Origin: Atrichornis clamosus | Lineage: Eukaryota > Chordata > Aves > Passeriformes > Menuridae | Length of the DNA stretch: 64,000 nt | Reading direction: 5' to 3' | NCBI GenBank assembly: GCA_013400975.1 | Contig: WBMZ01009440.1 | Location: 124,001-188,000 of the forward strand | Shown here: one piece after another, positions 1-10,665 of the stretch | Numbering within the stretch: the first letter of the stretch is position 1 | Layout of the letters: every line of letters starts with the position of its first letter | Translations under genes and position numbers: made by a program | Notes under the pieces: generated by a model | Told to the model about the DNA's origin: nothing | Seen by the model: only the letters and a program-made list of their open reading frames with translations | Databases searched by the model: none

Positions 1-3000
1 ACTGCAAATGTTCTCATCCTACCTATTCAAATATGTGCTGCAGAACATGAAAGAGCGCCCACCTCAGTTTAGCAAATAACATCAGCTTGATCCCAGCATT
101 CAACTGCTGATATCAACAACCAGGTATTTCAAAATCATCATCAGAATTCATTTCCAATGTTTTCCTAGAAATAACTTCTAAAAATATCAGTTCTCTAAAG
201 CCAAAAGAACCAAGCTAGACAAATTCCAGGCCTGCCAGGAAGCCAGCAAAGATCTGCATCTTGTTCCTTGGACAAATACATATGAGAGATGTTGTCAGCT
301 CTTTATCAGAAATCTGGCTGTAGCTTCTTTTCAAATCTCATCTAGGTATATTGTTCTATCATAATGTTTTTGAGCTCTCCTCTGAATTTTTAAATTGCTC
401 TTGGTTGTTTTAAGGTCTGATTCTGGGGGGTTTTGAGTATTTAAGGTTGGCAATACCCAACATTTCTCACAAAAAGCTACACATAAAAGGTTAGAATTTC
501 TCTCTTCTTAAAAAACAGTTCAGTAAATGAGTATTCTACTGATGTCACCTACTAACATTGCTAATAGCATGGTCATTAAGGCAAGTATGAATATAGTGTA
601 AAGCCTGGTGGGTCATCTGATTTAAGAAACACCTAAATAAAGACCATCATGATTTAAGGCTTCTGGATGAGAGCACAGAAAAGGCTGAGAGCTTTTCCAG
701 TATGAAGTTAAAGTAATGAGGCTTTGTGTACCTGAAATGCAAAAATCCATAGTACTGACTGAAGTCAAGACTCCAAGCCTACTGAAATCAATGTCAATGT
801 CCCTTCATTGCCTTCAAAGTACAATGGATTAGGTTTCTTAATTGTTCATTACTTACAGCACAAAATAGATCTGTAATGTATTCTAATAGTATTCACGCTT
901 TAGGAGAATGAATTGCATCGTCAGAGGTACAATGCTTTGGAAACGTGCTCTAAAACTTCACAAATGCAGCTGTGAAAGCAAAGGAGAAAGGACAATTGCA
1001 TTAGCAGGCAATTTGAAGAAAGCAAGTCCATAAAACCACACAAAATGAGTCAGCAAGCAGGACAGAATCTTCAAAAGTATTAACAAATGCAAATTTGTTA
1101 ACAAATTAATGCTTCTAACCAATTTAACATCGTTGACTAAGAGTAACAGGCACTTACACCTCATCAGGTCTTCAGATGAACTTCAGGTAGTTCATATCGT
1201 TTTGCAGCCAAGATCTGCTGCCATTCAGTTTGGTCATGTAAACTTCAGTCAGATCTGCGGCCGCTACAGCCAAAATTGTTCTACAGAGGTACAGGGAGAG
1301 TTGAGCTGCATACAAGGGCATCAGCCTTACCATCACACCACAGGATCTGGAGTCTTCTGCCAACAGAGATGTAACTAATTTTCAAGCAGTGTTTTCCCTC
1401 TTTGATCCTGGTTACTCTCAAGGTCCTTTCTCTATCTCAACCTGTTCCCCATCAAATACACACAGAGAATTTAGTAGAATGGATATGGTACACTGAGTGA
1501 GCAGAGCAATCTCAGAGTACAGGCAGTTGGACAATGGGGTTTGCTCCTGAAGACTTAAATTCAGAATAATGGTACCCTAGTGACTCCTGTAGAGGTTTGT
1601 AGAGTGACTGCTTAGTTATCCCGCTTTTTCCTAGCTAAATTGTATTTCCCATTAAGCAGCACAGTATACTCTCAGGATAAACACGAGTCATATATCACTG
1701 GTGTCCCAAGGCCATCAGGCCTGAAAATGAAAGGGGCATAAGACACTTAAACTGTTACTTGTGGAAAACTCTGCAGAGGCATTCCTGAATCAGTACTTCC
1801 ACCTTTCAGCTAAAAGTTCTTACTCTTGGCTTTGGGAGAGACAAGATTTTGAGGAAAAGACCATAAAAATTTATCAGAGAACTGTCACTTTTCTCACATT
1901 TGCTTTAGTCAAGGCTCAATCCACCAGGAGAAGAGTGTGCCAGTTGGAAATGTAAACACTGCTCTGCATTTTTATACACAACTTTTTAATGTGAAACTTT
2001 ACCTTTTCCTAATATGGATCTGCAAGAGATGAGAGCTACAGATGCATTCCTCTACCAGGTTACACATCTTCAAATTTCTTCTTATACTTTAAAGCTTTTT
2101 TGGCTAGTTTGGGGTAGTTATTAGACAAGTATTGACATAGCTGATGCACAAAGGCAATTGCAGAGGTGAGCTCATCCACAAGGCTGCTTTCCTGAGTAAC
2201 TTGTAAATAAGTTCTGACACTGCTCACTGTAAATTAAACCATAATGAATGCTTTTTAAGGCTGGTAGTTTAGCGTACTCTTCACCCTATGATTTTTAAGA
2301 ATTTCTTGCTACCTAAGGACTAACTGGTACTTAGTAATTCACTTTTATCTGTAGCTCTAGGGAATAGAAAAAAATCTGAAAATCAACAACTTGTCCCCAC
2401 CTTAACCCTTGCCTTGTTCGCATCTACTATTTGACATAGCAAAAAAAAGAGATCTTATTGCAAAAGTTTCATGGGTCCTTGGCATATGTGATCTCAGGCA
2501 TTTTTCTCATGTCTGTTCCAAATTCCAGTCACAACAGAAACATATAGTAATTGAAATGATTGGTTGTCAGCTTTAAAAAGCTGACTGTGTCACTGTTTAT
2601 CAGTGTATTTTTATCACGTTGGCCAGTATCAAGGAGCCCTCCATGTAGGGAGGTTACTTGATCCTGCAAGAACTGCTCTAAAGTTGTGGGGTTTTTTTCA
2701 GCAGCTAATAGTAGTTAGCATTTCACCAGGCCACATTAAACTCAATGTACAAGCAGTTAAGGAAAGTACTGTATCTGGCACTGTTTAATGTCACTGACAT
2801 GAAATGTGAGCAGCTGTGCCAGCATTCCTGAACTCTGAAAGTACTTTACCTTTCCTCTGTCTTCTGGAAATTAAATACATTTTAATACGTTTTGGGGAAA
2901 TAGGTACATTTTAATACAGTGCTATAATGTTAGGAAGGTCGAAGGATTAACTACATCTTGTCATCTAGATAGTAAAAGAAATCAGGTCCATTTTAATAAT

Positions 3001-6000
3001 AGAGATGCCTGACTGCCTTTTATCTCCAGGTTTACTAGGGTTGAGGATCTACAGTGCTCTGTGAGTGGCAGAGCTGTATGGCAATTTAATGAAAATGCTC
3101 TCCCCAGTTTTTGAGTGTGCAAGCACACTCCCTGAAAGAACTATTTCTGACTGCTATTTTAGCCTCAACAAATTGTCATTAGATATGTTTGGGACAAGCT
3201 TTAATCTCTGAAGAAGCAAGACCAAAATTTTGATTAATATCATCAGGCATTAATCTATTTCAATGAACTTAAAAAAGAGGATTTTCATATTTGTGTGTAA
3301 GTCAAGAAGGGGGATATTTTCCCATTTATAGAGAAGACAAATTTTCCCATTTATTCTTGAGAAGACAAAAAGCATTTGTCTTCCAGCACAAGTAAGTGAT
3401 CCCCTTTAACAGATCATTCTCTGCAGCAATAGCTTCACAGGCCTTTGCACATCAGCAGGATCACTGCTGAGTCTGGTGGGCTTCTGATAATTAGCAACTT
3501 GTTCCTCCTGGCCAGCAATCAGAAATGACCTACTTTTGAATGTCAGTCCCAGGGCACCCATTGCAGACAAGTATGCGAGGACTTCCCAAGTGCACGGGAA
3601 GATTCTAGGAAGAGTTACCAGGAACAAGATCCATGCAGGAGCAAGAAAAAGCCATTACTGTCCATTTGACTGTTGTTTGACTGGAATTTTCTTTTGATGC
3701 ATTAAAATAGCCCTCAGTGAGATCCTCATGCCATGCAAAATCTGCCTGACTCCATCAGTTTTGCAGTTTTCTGGGTGATTTATAATTGGTATAGAACTTC
3801 ACTAGCTTGCATGGAAAAGAAAGGAAGACAGTTATATGAGGAGGGCTGAGGAAACACTTTTAATAGTCAAGATAATACAAGAACAATGGGATCCCCCAAC
3901 ACACAGAATGGAGCCAAAGAGGCCATGGACCATGGAGTCAGAACAGATGCCAAAATGGAAATCTCCTTTTCCAATGGTAGCTAAAGCTTCCTGGCAAACA
4001 GCTGTAGGTGGGTTCAGTTTTGGACTTGACAACAGGTGTGTCCTGTATCCCTCTTTTGCTTTTTTGGGTTTTTTTCTTTTTTTTTAATACAGTGATGTGT
4101 AAATCAAGTCAAATTAAAGCAAATACCACACGCACACACTCAAATCATGGCAGCACCAGCAGATTCCTTTCCAATTTAGCAGAGAAAAACAAACAATCAA
4201 TGCCAGAGGCAGCTGTGTATAGTAATTCTGAAACACATTCCTTCCTTGAAAGTGGAGGGATCTCAGTTTATGAGCTCCAGAATGCCATGTGATAGCTGAT
4301 TTTGAGTTTTGCAGTACAAGAGAAAACCATTTCGAAATTACAAGATTGTCAAAATGCAATTGAGCTCTAGAGAAACATATTCCTGAAGATTCTCAGGAAG
4401 AGTGCAGTAAATTCTGGAAATATTGTTTTTCTGCATTTATTTGTTAATTTTTAAGGGAAAAGGGTATTATAATAGCTTACATATTATCATGACAATTATT
4501 TAAATGTCTTCTAATACATCCAAAATCAAAAGACCAAACCTTGTGAATGGGTAATACTTCAGGATCAGATGTTGGAAGCCACAGGGCTTTTTAGGCCTCC
4601 AGACACCCACCTATTTAAAGGCTTCCATTTATTTCTGGCTCAAGGAGTAACCATCAGTCTGTGTGTGAGTGTTTGATTTAAACACTGAGAAATGGTATCT
4701 GGATTTCTCCTGTTGCAGTAAGTACTGGAGGTGAGACAAAATAATGTCTCCAATTATCCCTTTAGGCATTTGACTGTCAACATAGCAAACTGAAAAGGGA
4801 AAACACTAATGAAAAAAAGAAAAAGAAAAGGAAACATTGTTTGCATATGAACTCTGCACAAAATACTTTATGGAGTTAAAAGCACAATATTCAGCTTATT
4901 TAAACCAGCACTATTATGTTAAAGTCAAAGCAGCTCTGCCAGTTTACTGTAGCTAAGGATGTGGTGATTAGCTGTTTCCGTTGCTTGGACGAGCACAGGA
5001 AAAAACCCTGATTTTTTTAGAAATCCTTGAACAAAACTGAGCAATATTTTACTATATTGTATGTATGTGATTCTTAGAAATGTGAAGAAAAGAGTCCTTG
5101 AGAAAGCAAACCCAGAAAATTTATTTCTGAATGTTATCTGACAGTGTTTTTCATTAGTAAACAAAGTTTAGTTCAATATCAGATTATTCATTTTACGTGA
5201 AGCTGAATTCAAATTGCTGCTTTTCTCATTAAAAAAGGGATGTTCCCCTTAGATTAAAAGGAAGGTGGACTATATCAAAACCTCTTCCAATCCAGTTTCA
5301 ATTCTTCCCCTACAGTGTCCCAATTCTCAATTCAGACTTATTTCTATATTTATTTTATAAGTCACTCTTCCAGGATCTCATGATGTCTTTAGCACATGGA
5401 TAGAGTATGGTGTTTGGTGCCAGGAATGCAGTGCAAGACGAAAAAAAAAAAATTAGAAGAACACAGAACCAGAGAAAACAAGCAAACAAATGAACCAAAA
5501 CACTGGGCTTCAAAAATGAGCAACCACAGTGGGGTTCCACTGCAATTTGATTATGTAATAACCTCTTTTCTTCCCCCAGAAGGTAATGCAGAGTTGTGAA
5601 GTTCAAATATAATACAGAGGATGCTGTTTGTTAGAGTGGAAACAAAGTGACAAGCTAGTTATAATGCCAGGCCTGTTTCCGATACTTTGAGAGAAATATG
5701 GACATAGTGTGTTGAGTGTCAATTTGAGTTAGTTTTATTTAGTTCTAGTAATAGAAAGGCTTTGCCTTTCTCCCAGGGTGCACACAACAAAGGTTAAACC
5801 CTTCCCATACACTGAGTTTGCTTTAGCTGTAAATTATATACTGTCATAGAGGCACATGGGATGCCTTCTGTGAGTGAAGAACTGCCAAACCGGTTTGTAG
5901 AGAAGGAATGGTTGTCCTTTCATACTTTCCATACTATTTCTCATGGATCAAATTCTTCCACCTTGTTCCTCTGCATGGTGCTTTACTCTCAAGAGAGACC

Positions 6001-6780
6001 TTACTAAAGGATATGGTATTACTAAATCTGAGGAAGATCTGTCAACTCTCACCGTGTTTTAATTATAGGGGTAGGACAGAATCAAAAGTTTTGCATAGAT
6101 TTCAGCCCGTGTTTTCTCCATAATGAAGGTGGTTTTTATGGCAACTAAAGGCAGAGATAGGGATCAGTACCTAGCCAAAGAACCAGATTGAGATGTCTGG
6201 CAAGTTTTTATATTAAACATTCAGCATGTGGCTTTCTGTGGATCAATGTTTAACTAAGAGCACCCTGGGCCTTTCTGAATAAAATTACAAAAGACTATTC
6301 AACCATAGTTTGTCTCTGAACTGGTCTTGGAATAGGTTTGTTTCATAACTGAAGAATTGTTCCAATTTCATCTTTCCGCTAACATGTTGGGATTGTCATG
6401 ACTATGCAATGTAATATAGAGATTTACTAGTAAGGAATACAAGCGAGTTTCACAATTACTCTACCCTTGATTTAAGATATAGATGAACAAAGTGTTCATG
6501 ATGGATAATTCTGTTCAAAATCAATCAGATCAACCACCAGTTTTTATATAAATTATTTTCTATTAAAATACAAGGCAGCTTCCTGCGAGTGGAGAGTCTA
6601 GGACACAGATTTTAAAGGTTCTGCTTCTTTTCACTAACATCATGTCTTTCTGGGGACAAATGTTTAGGCAATTACTGTAATTATGATAAGAACTCCATTT
6701 TCCATACAAAGTACAGAAAATGAGTAGTCACACAGGACTATGTAATTACATTTATTCCCAACCCCCCCAAGAAAATCTTT
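1..6780. other. Intergenic 3' flank of SUGCT, no gene seen
   Basis: AT-rich sequence with short random-looking open frames only (the longest is about 94 codons, with no recognisable motif). By conserved amniote gene order the next gene in this direction should be INHBA, but none of it is here (inference). One short palindrome occurs at 1080-1101. An A-rich tract lies at 4809-4832. A stretch near 4570-4630 resembles an old interspersed repeat but could not be assigned. Confidence 0.75.
1080..1101. repeat. 9-bp perfect palindrome enclosing an octamer motif
   Basis: TTAACAAAT (1080-1088) and ATTTGTTAA (1093-1101) form a perfect inverted repeat with a GCAA loop. ATGCAAAT, the POU-factor octamer, spans 1087-1094 across the loop. 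Confidence 0.8.
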
Positions 6781-6807
6781 CACTCAGACAGCATGAGATT
6801 GTTTATT
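6760..6807 (-). terminator. SUGCT polyadenylation signal and cleavage region
   Basis: On the minus strand AATAAA lies at 6802-6807. It is followed by a CA-containing stretch suited to cleavage near 6785-6795, then a TTTTCTT run and a run of seven G near 6761-6775. This is the usual order of signal, cleavage site and U/G-rich downstream element. A second AATAAA occurs at 6751-6756. Confidence 0.65.
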
Positions 6808-6960
6808 TGATACATCAGTGTTAAAATCATACAAATACACGTGGAAGAAAATTAGGAATTAAATTATGTCTTCTCTTGGAGTCCCATTAGGGAAACTGAA
6901 GGGAGCAAAGAGAGGACAAAGTAATGTGAACTCAGTGTGAAGGAATGCAGCTAATGTTCC
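6785..6960 (-). other. SUGCT: Putative SUGCT 3' UTR
   Basis: This is the minus-strand sequence between the TAA and the first good polyadenylation signal. It gives a short UTR of about 175 nt. It is AT-rich with no repeat or recognised element. The 3' limit is inferred from the AATAAA at 6802-6807 and is approximate; a second AATAAA at 6751-6756 could extend it by about 50 nt. Confidence 0.65.
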
Positions 6961-7124
6961 TTATCTGACCTCATGCTGAGCCACAGCACCAGTACGAAGC
7001 AATTCTTCTATAGCATCATCCTCATACCCCAGCACGCTCTTCAAAATCTCCACTGTGTGTTGTCCAACAAGTGGAGGTGGTTTTGGATGTGACACATCAA
7101 ATTCACTGTATCTGACACCTGGTC
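6961..7124 (-). CDS. SUGCT: SUGCT terminal coding exon (C-terminal 54 residues, with the split Gly)
   Basis: SUGCT transfers CoA from succinyl-CoA to glutarate in mitochondria, in lysine and tryptophan breakdown; human loss causes glutaric aciduria type III. On the minus strand the exon follows a clean acceptor (eight T residues, then ACAG at 7125-7128). It begins with the last two bases of a Gly codon (phase 1). The frame stays open for 53 codons to TAA at 6961-6963. The peptide includes PGVRYSEF, then KPPPLVGQHTVEILKSVLGY and EELLRTGAVAQHE, which match the known C-terminus of vertebrate SUGCT (PPPLLGQHT..ILK.VL.Y pattern). This segment closes the class III (CaiB/BaiF) CoA-transferase fold and holds no catalytic Asp. 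It joins in frame to the exon at 59152-59215. Substitutions look conservative, so the gene appears functional. No other family fits. Confidence 0.96.
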
Positions 7125-7850
7125 CTGTAAAAAAAAGCCAATAGGAGGGAGATTATTTTCCAGAGTTACTACCCATATTTAAGTTGAAGTGTCTATGTTA
7201 GTTTAAAGGAAAGTATCTCATTTTCACACCAGTCTTATCAGAATCCTTATCAAAGAAATTTTATATTCTGAAATTAGAGACTAAAAAAAATTCCAGCTCA
7301 CAATAACATACCAATAAGCTAGTTTTAAATAGTTCACTCAAATGCAGAGTTGCTGGATATTCAACCCAATGTTAAGAAAGTCTTCCCATTTTTCCCAGTG
7401 ATATGTATATCAGGGTGCTATGAGTCATATCACGTCACAGGTTGGCCACTCTCTGCTTCCTGAGCAACACAGGCAATGCCCAGCCCACTCAACAGGACGT
7501 GGTGCAGAAATCCCCACTTGTCTACAAGAGGAGGCAGCACAAGCATAAGGACACAAGGAAATGCCATGTTAACATACTGATGTTGGAGCAGTGCATGGAC
7601 AACGGGAAGCACCATCTCCGGTTGGCACCAGCTCAAGCACCTCTGCAGTGAGCTCCACTATCCTGCAGCGATGTAGAACTGACAGCACACACAGCCATGA
7701 TAGTCCATAGCTCGGTTTACATTTTTCATCAATAATACAGGGAGCAGTAGCCGTAAGAAAATAAACAATGATTTATTTATTCTGTCAAGAATAATTTCAA
7801 AGGTGGAAATGTGGAAGCTGGCAATAATAGGAAGACTTCTATGTCTTCTA

Positions 7851-8960
7851 CTGCAGGTAGTCAGATCTCACATTTTAGTCACACTGTAGTGAACTGAGCA
7901 GATTTCAGTGTAGTTCCCTGCAGACCAGTAACTACTACCAGACTCAGAAAGGAGAATGAACCATCAATGTACCCTGGGATGAGAAGTGAGGTATGCGCTC
8001 AGCACATACATAGAAAGATTAACTGCTTCATGGAGAAAGAAAAGACAATAATTTCTTTAATTGTCAGTTGAAAATTTTTCTTTAATACAAAACTGAAAAA
8101 CTTTTGATGCAATTGGCAAAAGGATTCCTCTGTTCATAGTAATGAATTTAACATCAAAAAGAATTTACAGAAAACATTATATTTAGTTATATCTTTGTCT
8201 ATGACATTACAGATTTGCTTAGAAATGCAAAGAAATACATAGAACATTTCAACAGGTAGAACAGTGTTTGGCTTATTTCTGAAGAAATAGAGTATTGACC
8301 AGCAAGGGAAGTGAACCAAAGCATGAGTTGGTAAATTTACAATTTGAAGTTACTACTTATTTGAGGAGAGATGCTGACAAAGGTCAGTCAGGATGCCAAA
8401 ACATGCCATTTTTTCAACAGTCTTCATGAACTGTAATCAAATGTTTAATACAGTAAAGTACCCACCTCCAAGAAGGAAAAAGTAAGATAAAAGGTGCTTA
8501 GAAAAGCTTTTTTTTTTTTTTTCCGAGCTGATTTGGTACATTTTTGGCAAGTATGCTCCTGGAAGAAGTAATGTTTGGACTTGATGATCTTAAAGGTCTT
8601 TTCCAAACCAGGCGATTCTAGGATTCTATGTATGGTTTTTTGTTTAAAAATGAAAGGAGTTAGAATTGAGGAACTGCAGACCAAATCATTTAACTTCAAA
8701 TTCCATTCAATATTGGAAATAATAACCACAATGAAAATATTTAGGAGATTAATAACAGCCTATTGTTATGTACCTATTAAGAACAAATAGTGTATGAGAT
8801 CTCATCTTTCTACCAGAAGAAGGGCTGGAAGTAAGATACATCCCATCTAACTTTAGATGTCAATTACCTTCTGCAGGTAGTCAGATATAGAAGCTTGGTT
8901 CCTTAGTCACTCTTTCGAGAAACTGAAGATGAAAGGACACACTTACAGTGTAGTTCTTCT
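7851..8960 (+). repeat. Pair of diverged direct repeats (7851-7920 and 8871-8960)
   Basis: Both copies begin with the same 16 bases (CTGCAGGTAGTCAGAT) at 7851-7866 and 8871-8886. Both continue through TTAGTCAC and CAGTGTAGTTC in the same order, with offsets growing from 1,020 to 1,040 bp. This indicates a diverged duplicate or two members of one old repeat family. The family is not identified. Apart from this pair and the short CR1 tail, 7128-9015 holds nothing I recognise. Confidence 0.5.
8573..8630 (+). mobile_element. CR1 3' tail fragment
   Basis: The sequence shows the CR1 terminal signature: TTGGACTTGATGATCTTAAAGGTC, then TTTTCCAA, ending in two diverged ATTCTA(T)G units. That is the CR1 3'-UTR end with its octamer microsatellite. 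It is heavily 5'-truncated (about 58 bp), as most avian CR1 copies are. The upstream boundary is uncertain. Confidence 0.75.
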
Positions 8961-9017
8961 AAGACACTGGTAAATGACTAAACCTGGCCAGGCAAATGTG
9001 ATCACCTGTGTTTCTCC

Positions 9018-9093
9018 ATAAAGGAAAGGGTAGACAAGTGCCTCAGATGCAGAGCTTTACCACCCAGACATCAAGTCAGGTTAGATGACCTTC
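9018..9093 (+). mobile_element. CR1 3' relic, left part, interrupted by an LTR
   Basis: The segment resembles the final part of a plus-strand CR1, ending in GGTTAGATGACCTTC. CTCTCCAACC, the expected next CR1 sequence, appears at 9680-9689 on the far side of the LTR at 9094-9679. The bases that should lie between are diverged or lost. No more than a few dozen bases of the right part survive. Confidence 0.5.
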
Positions 9094-9679
9094 TGTCATG
9101 GTTTAACTCCAGCCAGCAGCCAATGCCCATGCAGCCACTTGCTCACTTGCCCACCAGTGGAATCAGAGGGAGAATCAGAGGGGTAAAAGCCAGAAAACTC
9201 AGGGGTTGAGATAAAGACAGTTTAATGGGGGAAGTAAGAGCCTTGTACACAAACAACAGGAATTTACTGTTTCCCATGGGCAGGCAAGAGTTCAGCCATC
9301 TTCAGGAGAGCAGGGCCCCATCATACATAACAGGGTCGTGGGTAGAAAAATGGCAACATTCCAAATGCACCCCCTGCTTCTTCCTTCTTTCCCCCACCTT
9401 AGATACTGAGCATGATGTCATATGGTGTGGAATATCCCTTTAGTCAGCTGGGGTCACCTGTCCCTGTTGTGTCTCCTCTCAATTTCCCATGCACCCCCAG
9501 TCTCCTCGCCAGCATGGCAGTACAAGAAGCAAAAAAGGCCTTACCTCTATGTGAGCCCTGCTCAGCAATAGCGAAAACATCTCTGTATTATCAACTCTGG
9601 GCTCAGCACAAATCCAAAACAGAGAACCATACCAGCCAGTGTGAAGAAAATTAACTCAATCCCAGACAAAACCAGTGTA
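9094..9679 (-). mobile_element. Solo LTR of an avian ERVK-type element
   Basis: The left end reads TGTCATGGTTTAACTCCAGC and the right end reads ...AACCAGTGTA. In reverse complement these are the start and end of the avian ERVK-type LTR known for the terminus AAACCACGACA. Other family landmarks follow in order on the plus strand: GTTGAGATAAAGACAGTTTAAT (9207-9236), a stretch around TGATGTCATATGGT (9413-9426) followed by GGAATATCCCTTT, and TTAACTC near the right end. No internal coding region is attached, so it is a solo LTR. On the minus strand it carries ATTAAA (9231-9236). It is diverged, with a non-matching middle part. Target-site duplication is not clear. Confidence 0.8.
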
Positions 9680-9995
9680 CTCTCCAACCGCTAAGATGTC
9701 AAATCAAGATTTGAATTTCAGAAAGAAAATTCTCTGCTATCTTTCATTAAATGAGTAAAGAAATAAGGTCTAGCTAAACTCAAAGCCAGGTGCAATACTG
9801 AGAGGGAAATCGTATTCTTAGAATTGCTTCTTGGGATCCTCTAAAACAGAAGAATATTTCAAGTGAGCTCCAGAGGAACCTGTAGAGCATGGAGCACTTA
9901 TCAGTTTATTTTTACTGGGGTGGCTGATGGAACTCAGATCTTACCTGCTTAGCTTTCTGAGGACTTCAAGCTAAAACTGCCTGTGAAACACATTT

Positions 9996-10665
9996 CACAA
10001 TGACCTGGGCTACACTGGAGAAATGGTATGATAAAACAGGCTGAAATTCAATAACATAAAGGGGAAGGAATATTTAATTATACAAATACAGGACAGGGGA
10101 CAAATAGCAAAGCAGGAATAGCTAGGGGTTATTCTAGACCACAAAGTAAAGATGAGTCAACAACATCATGCTGTTGCGAAAAAGGCAAGCATCATACAGG
10201 GATGTACAAACAAGAGAGATGCCTGCAGGTCACATGAAATAATCTTTTTGCTCTAGTTAGAGCTGGCAAGTCAGAGCTGGAGCAGTGTCTGGTGTGGAGC
10301 CCACATGGCACAGCCATTTGGAACGCCTGAGAGCTTCCACAGGACAGCAACTGAAATGATCACATGAAATATGACAGACTGAACCAAGTGGGATCATGGA
10401 CCTAAAGAGAAAGGCCAGAGAAAAACAACTTCAGAACTGTTTTCAAAAAATGTAAAAAATAACAACCACCACCACTAAAAATAAGGAGGAAATAAATCCT
10501 TTTACATGTCCATGATGAATGAGGAATACTTGACTTAAATTGCAACAAAGGAAACTGTAGGAAATAAAAAATAAACTTTTATAATGGTAGGGGTAGCAAA
10601 ATGCTGAAACAATCCATGTGAGGAGGCTGTGGAGTTTGTGTCAATCTTTAGGAATGAGATTTACT
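9996..10665 (+). mobile_element. Old CR1 relic (reverse-transcriptase 3' part into the tail)
   Basis: The plus strand shows degraded CR1 ORF2 landmarks in the right order: a GGCTGAAATTCAATAA region, a GTTATTCTAGACCACAAAGT region (the usual 'dlGVivDhKL'), CATGCTGTTGCGAAAAAGGC ('cdavakKAn'), the 'qlEqCLvWsPHmaqPFGT'-like stretch near 10270-10325, and then near 10530-10635 the 'LkLQqrkL...VrVAKC.NnPCEEAVEF' equivalent. Many frameshifts and stops mean it is an inactive ancient copy. The boundaries are approximate. Family CR1 is fairly sure; subfamily unknown. Confidence 0.65.
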
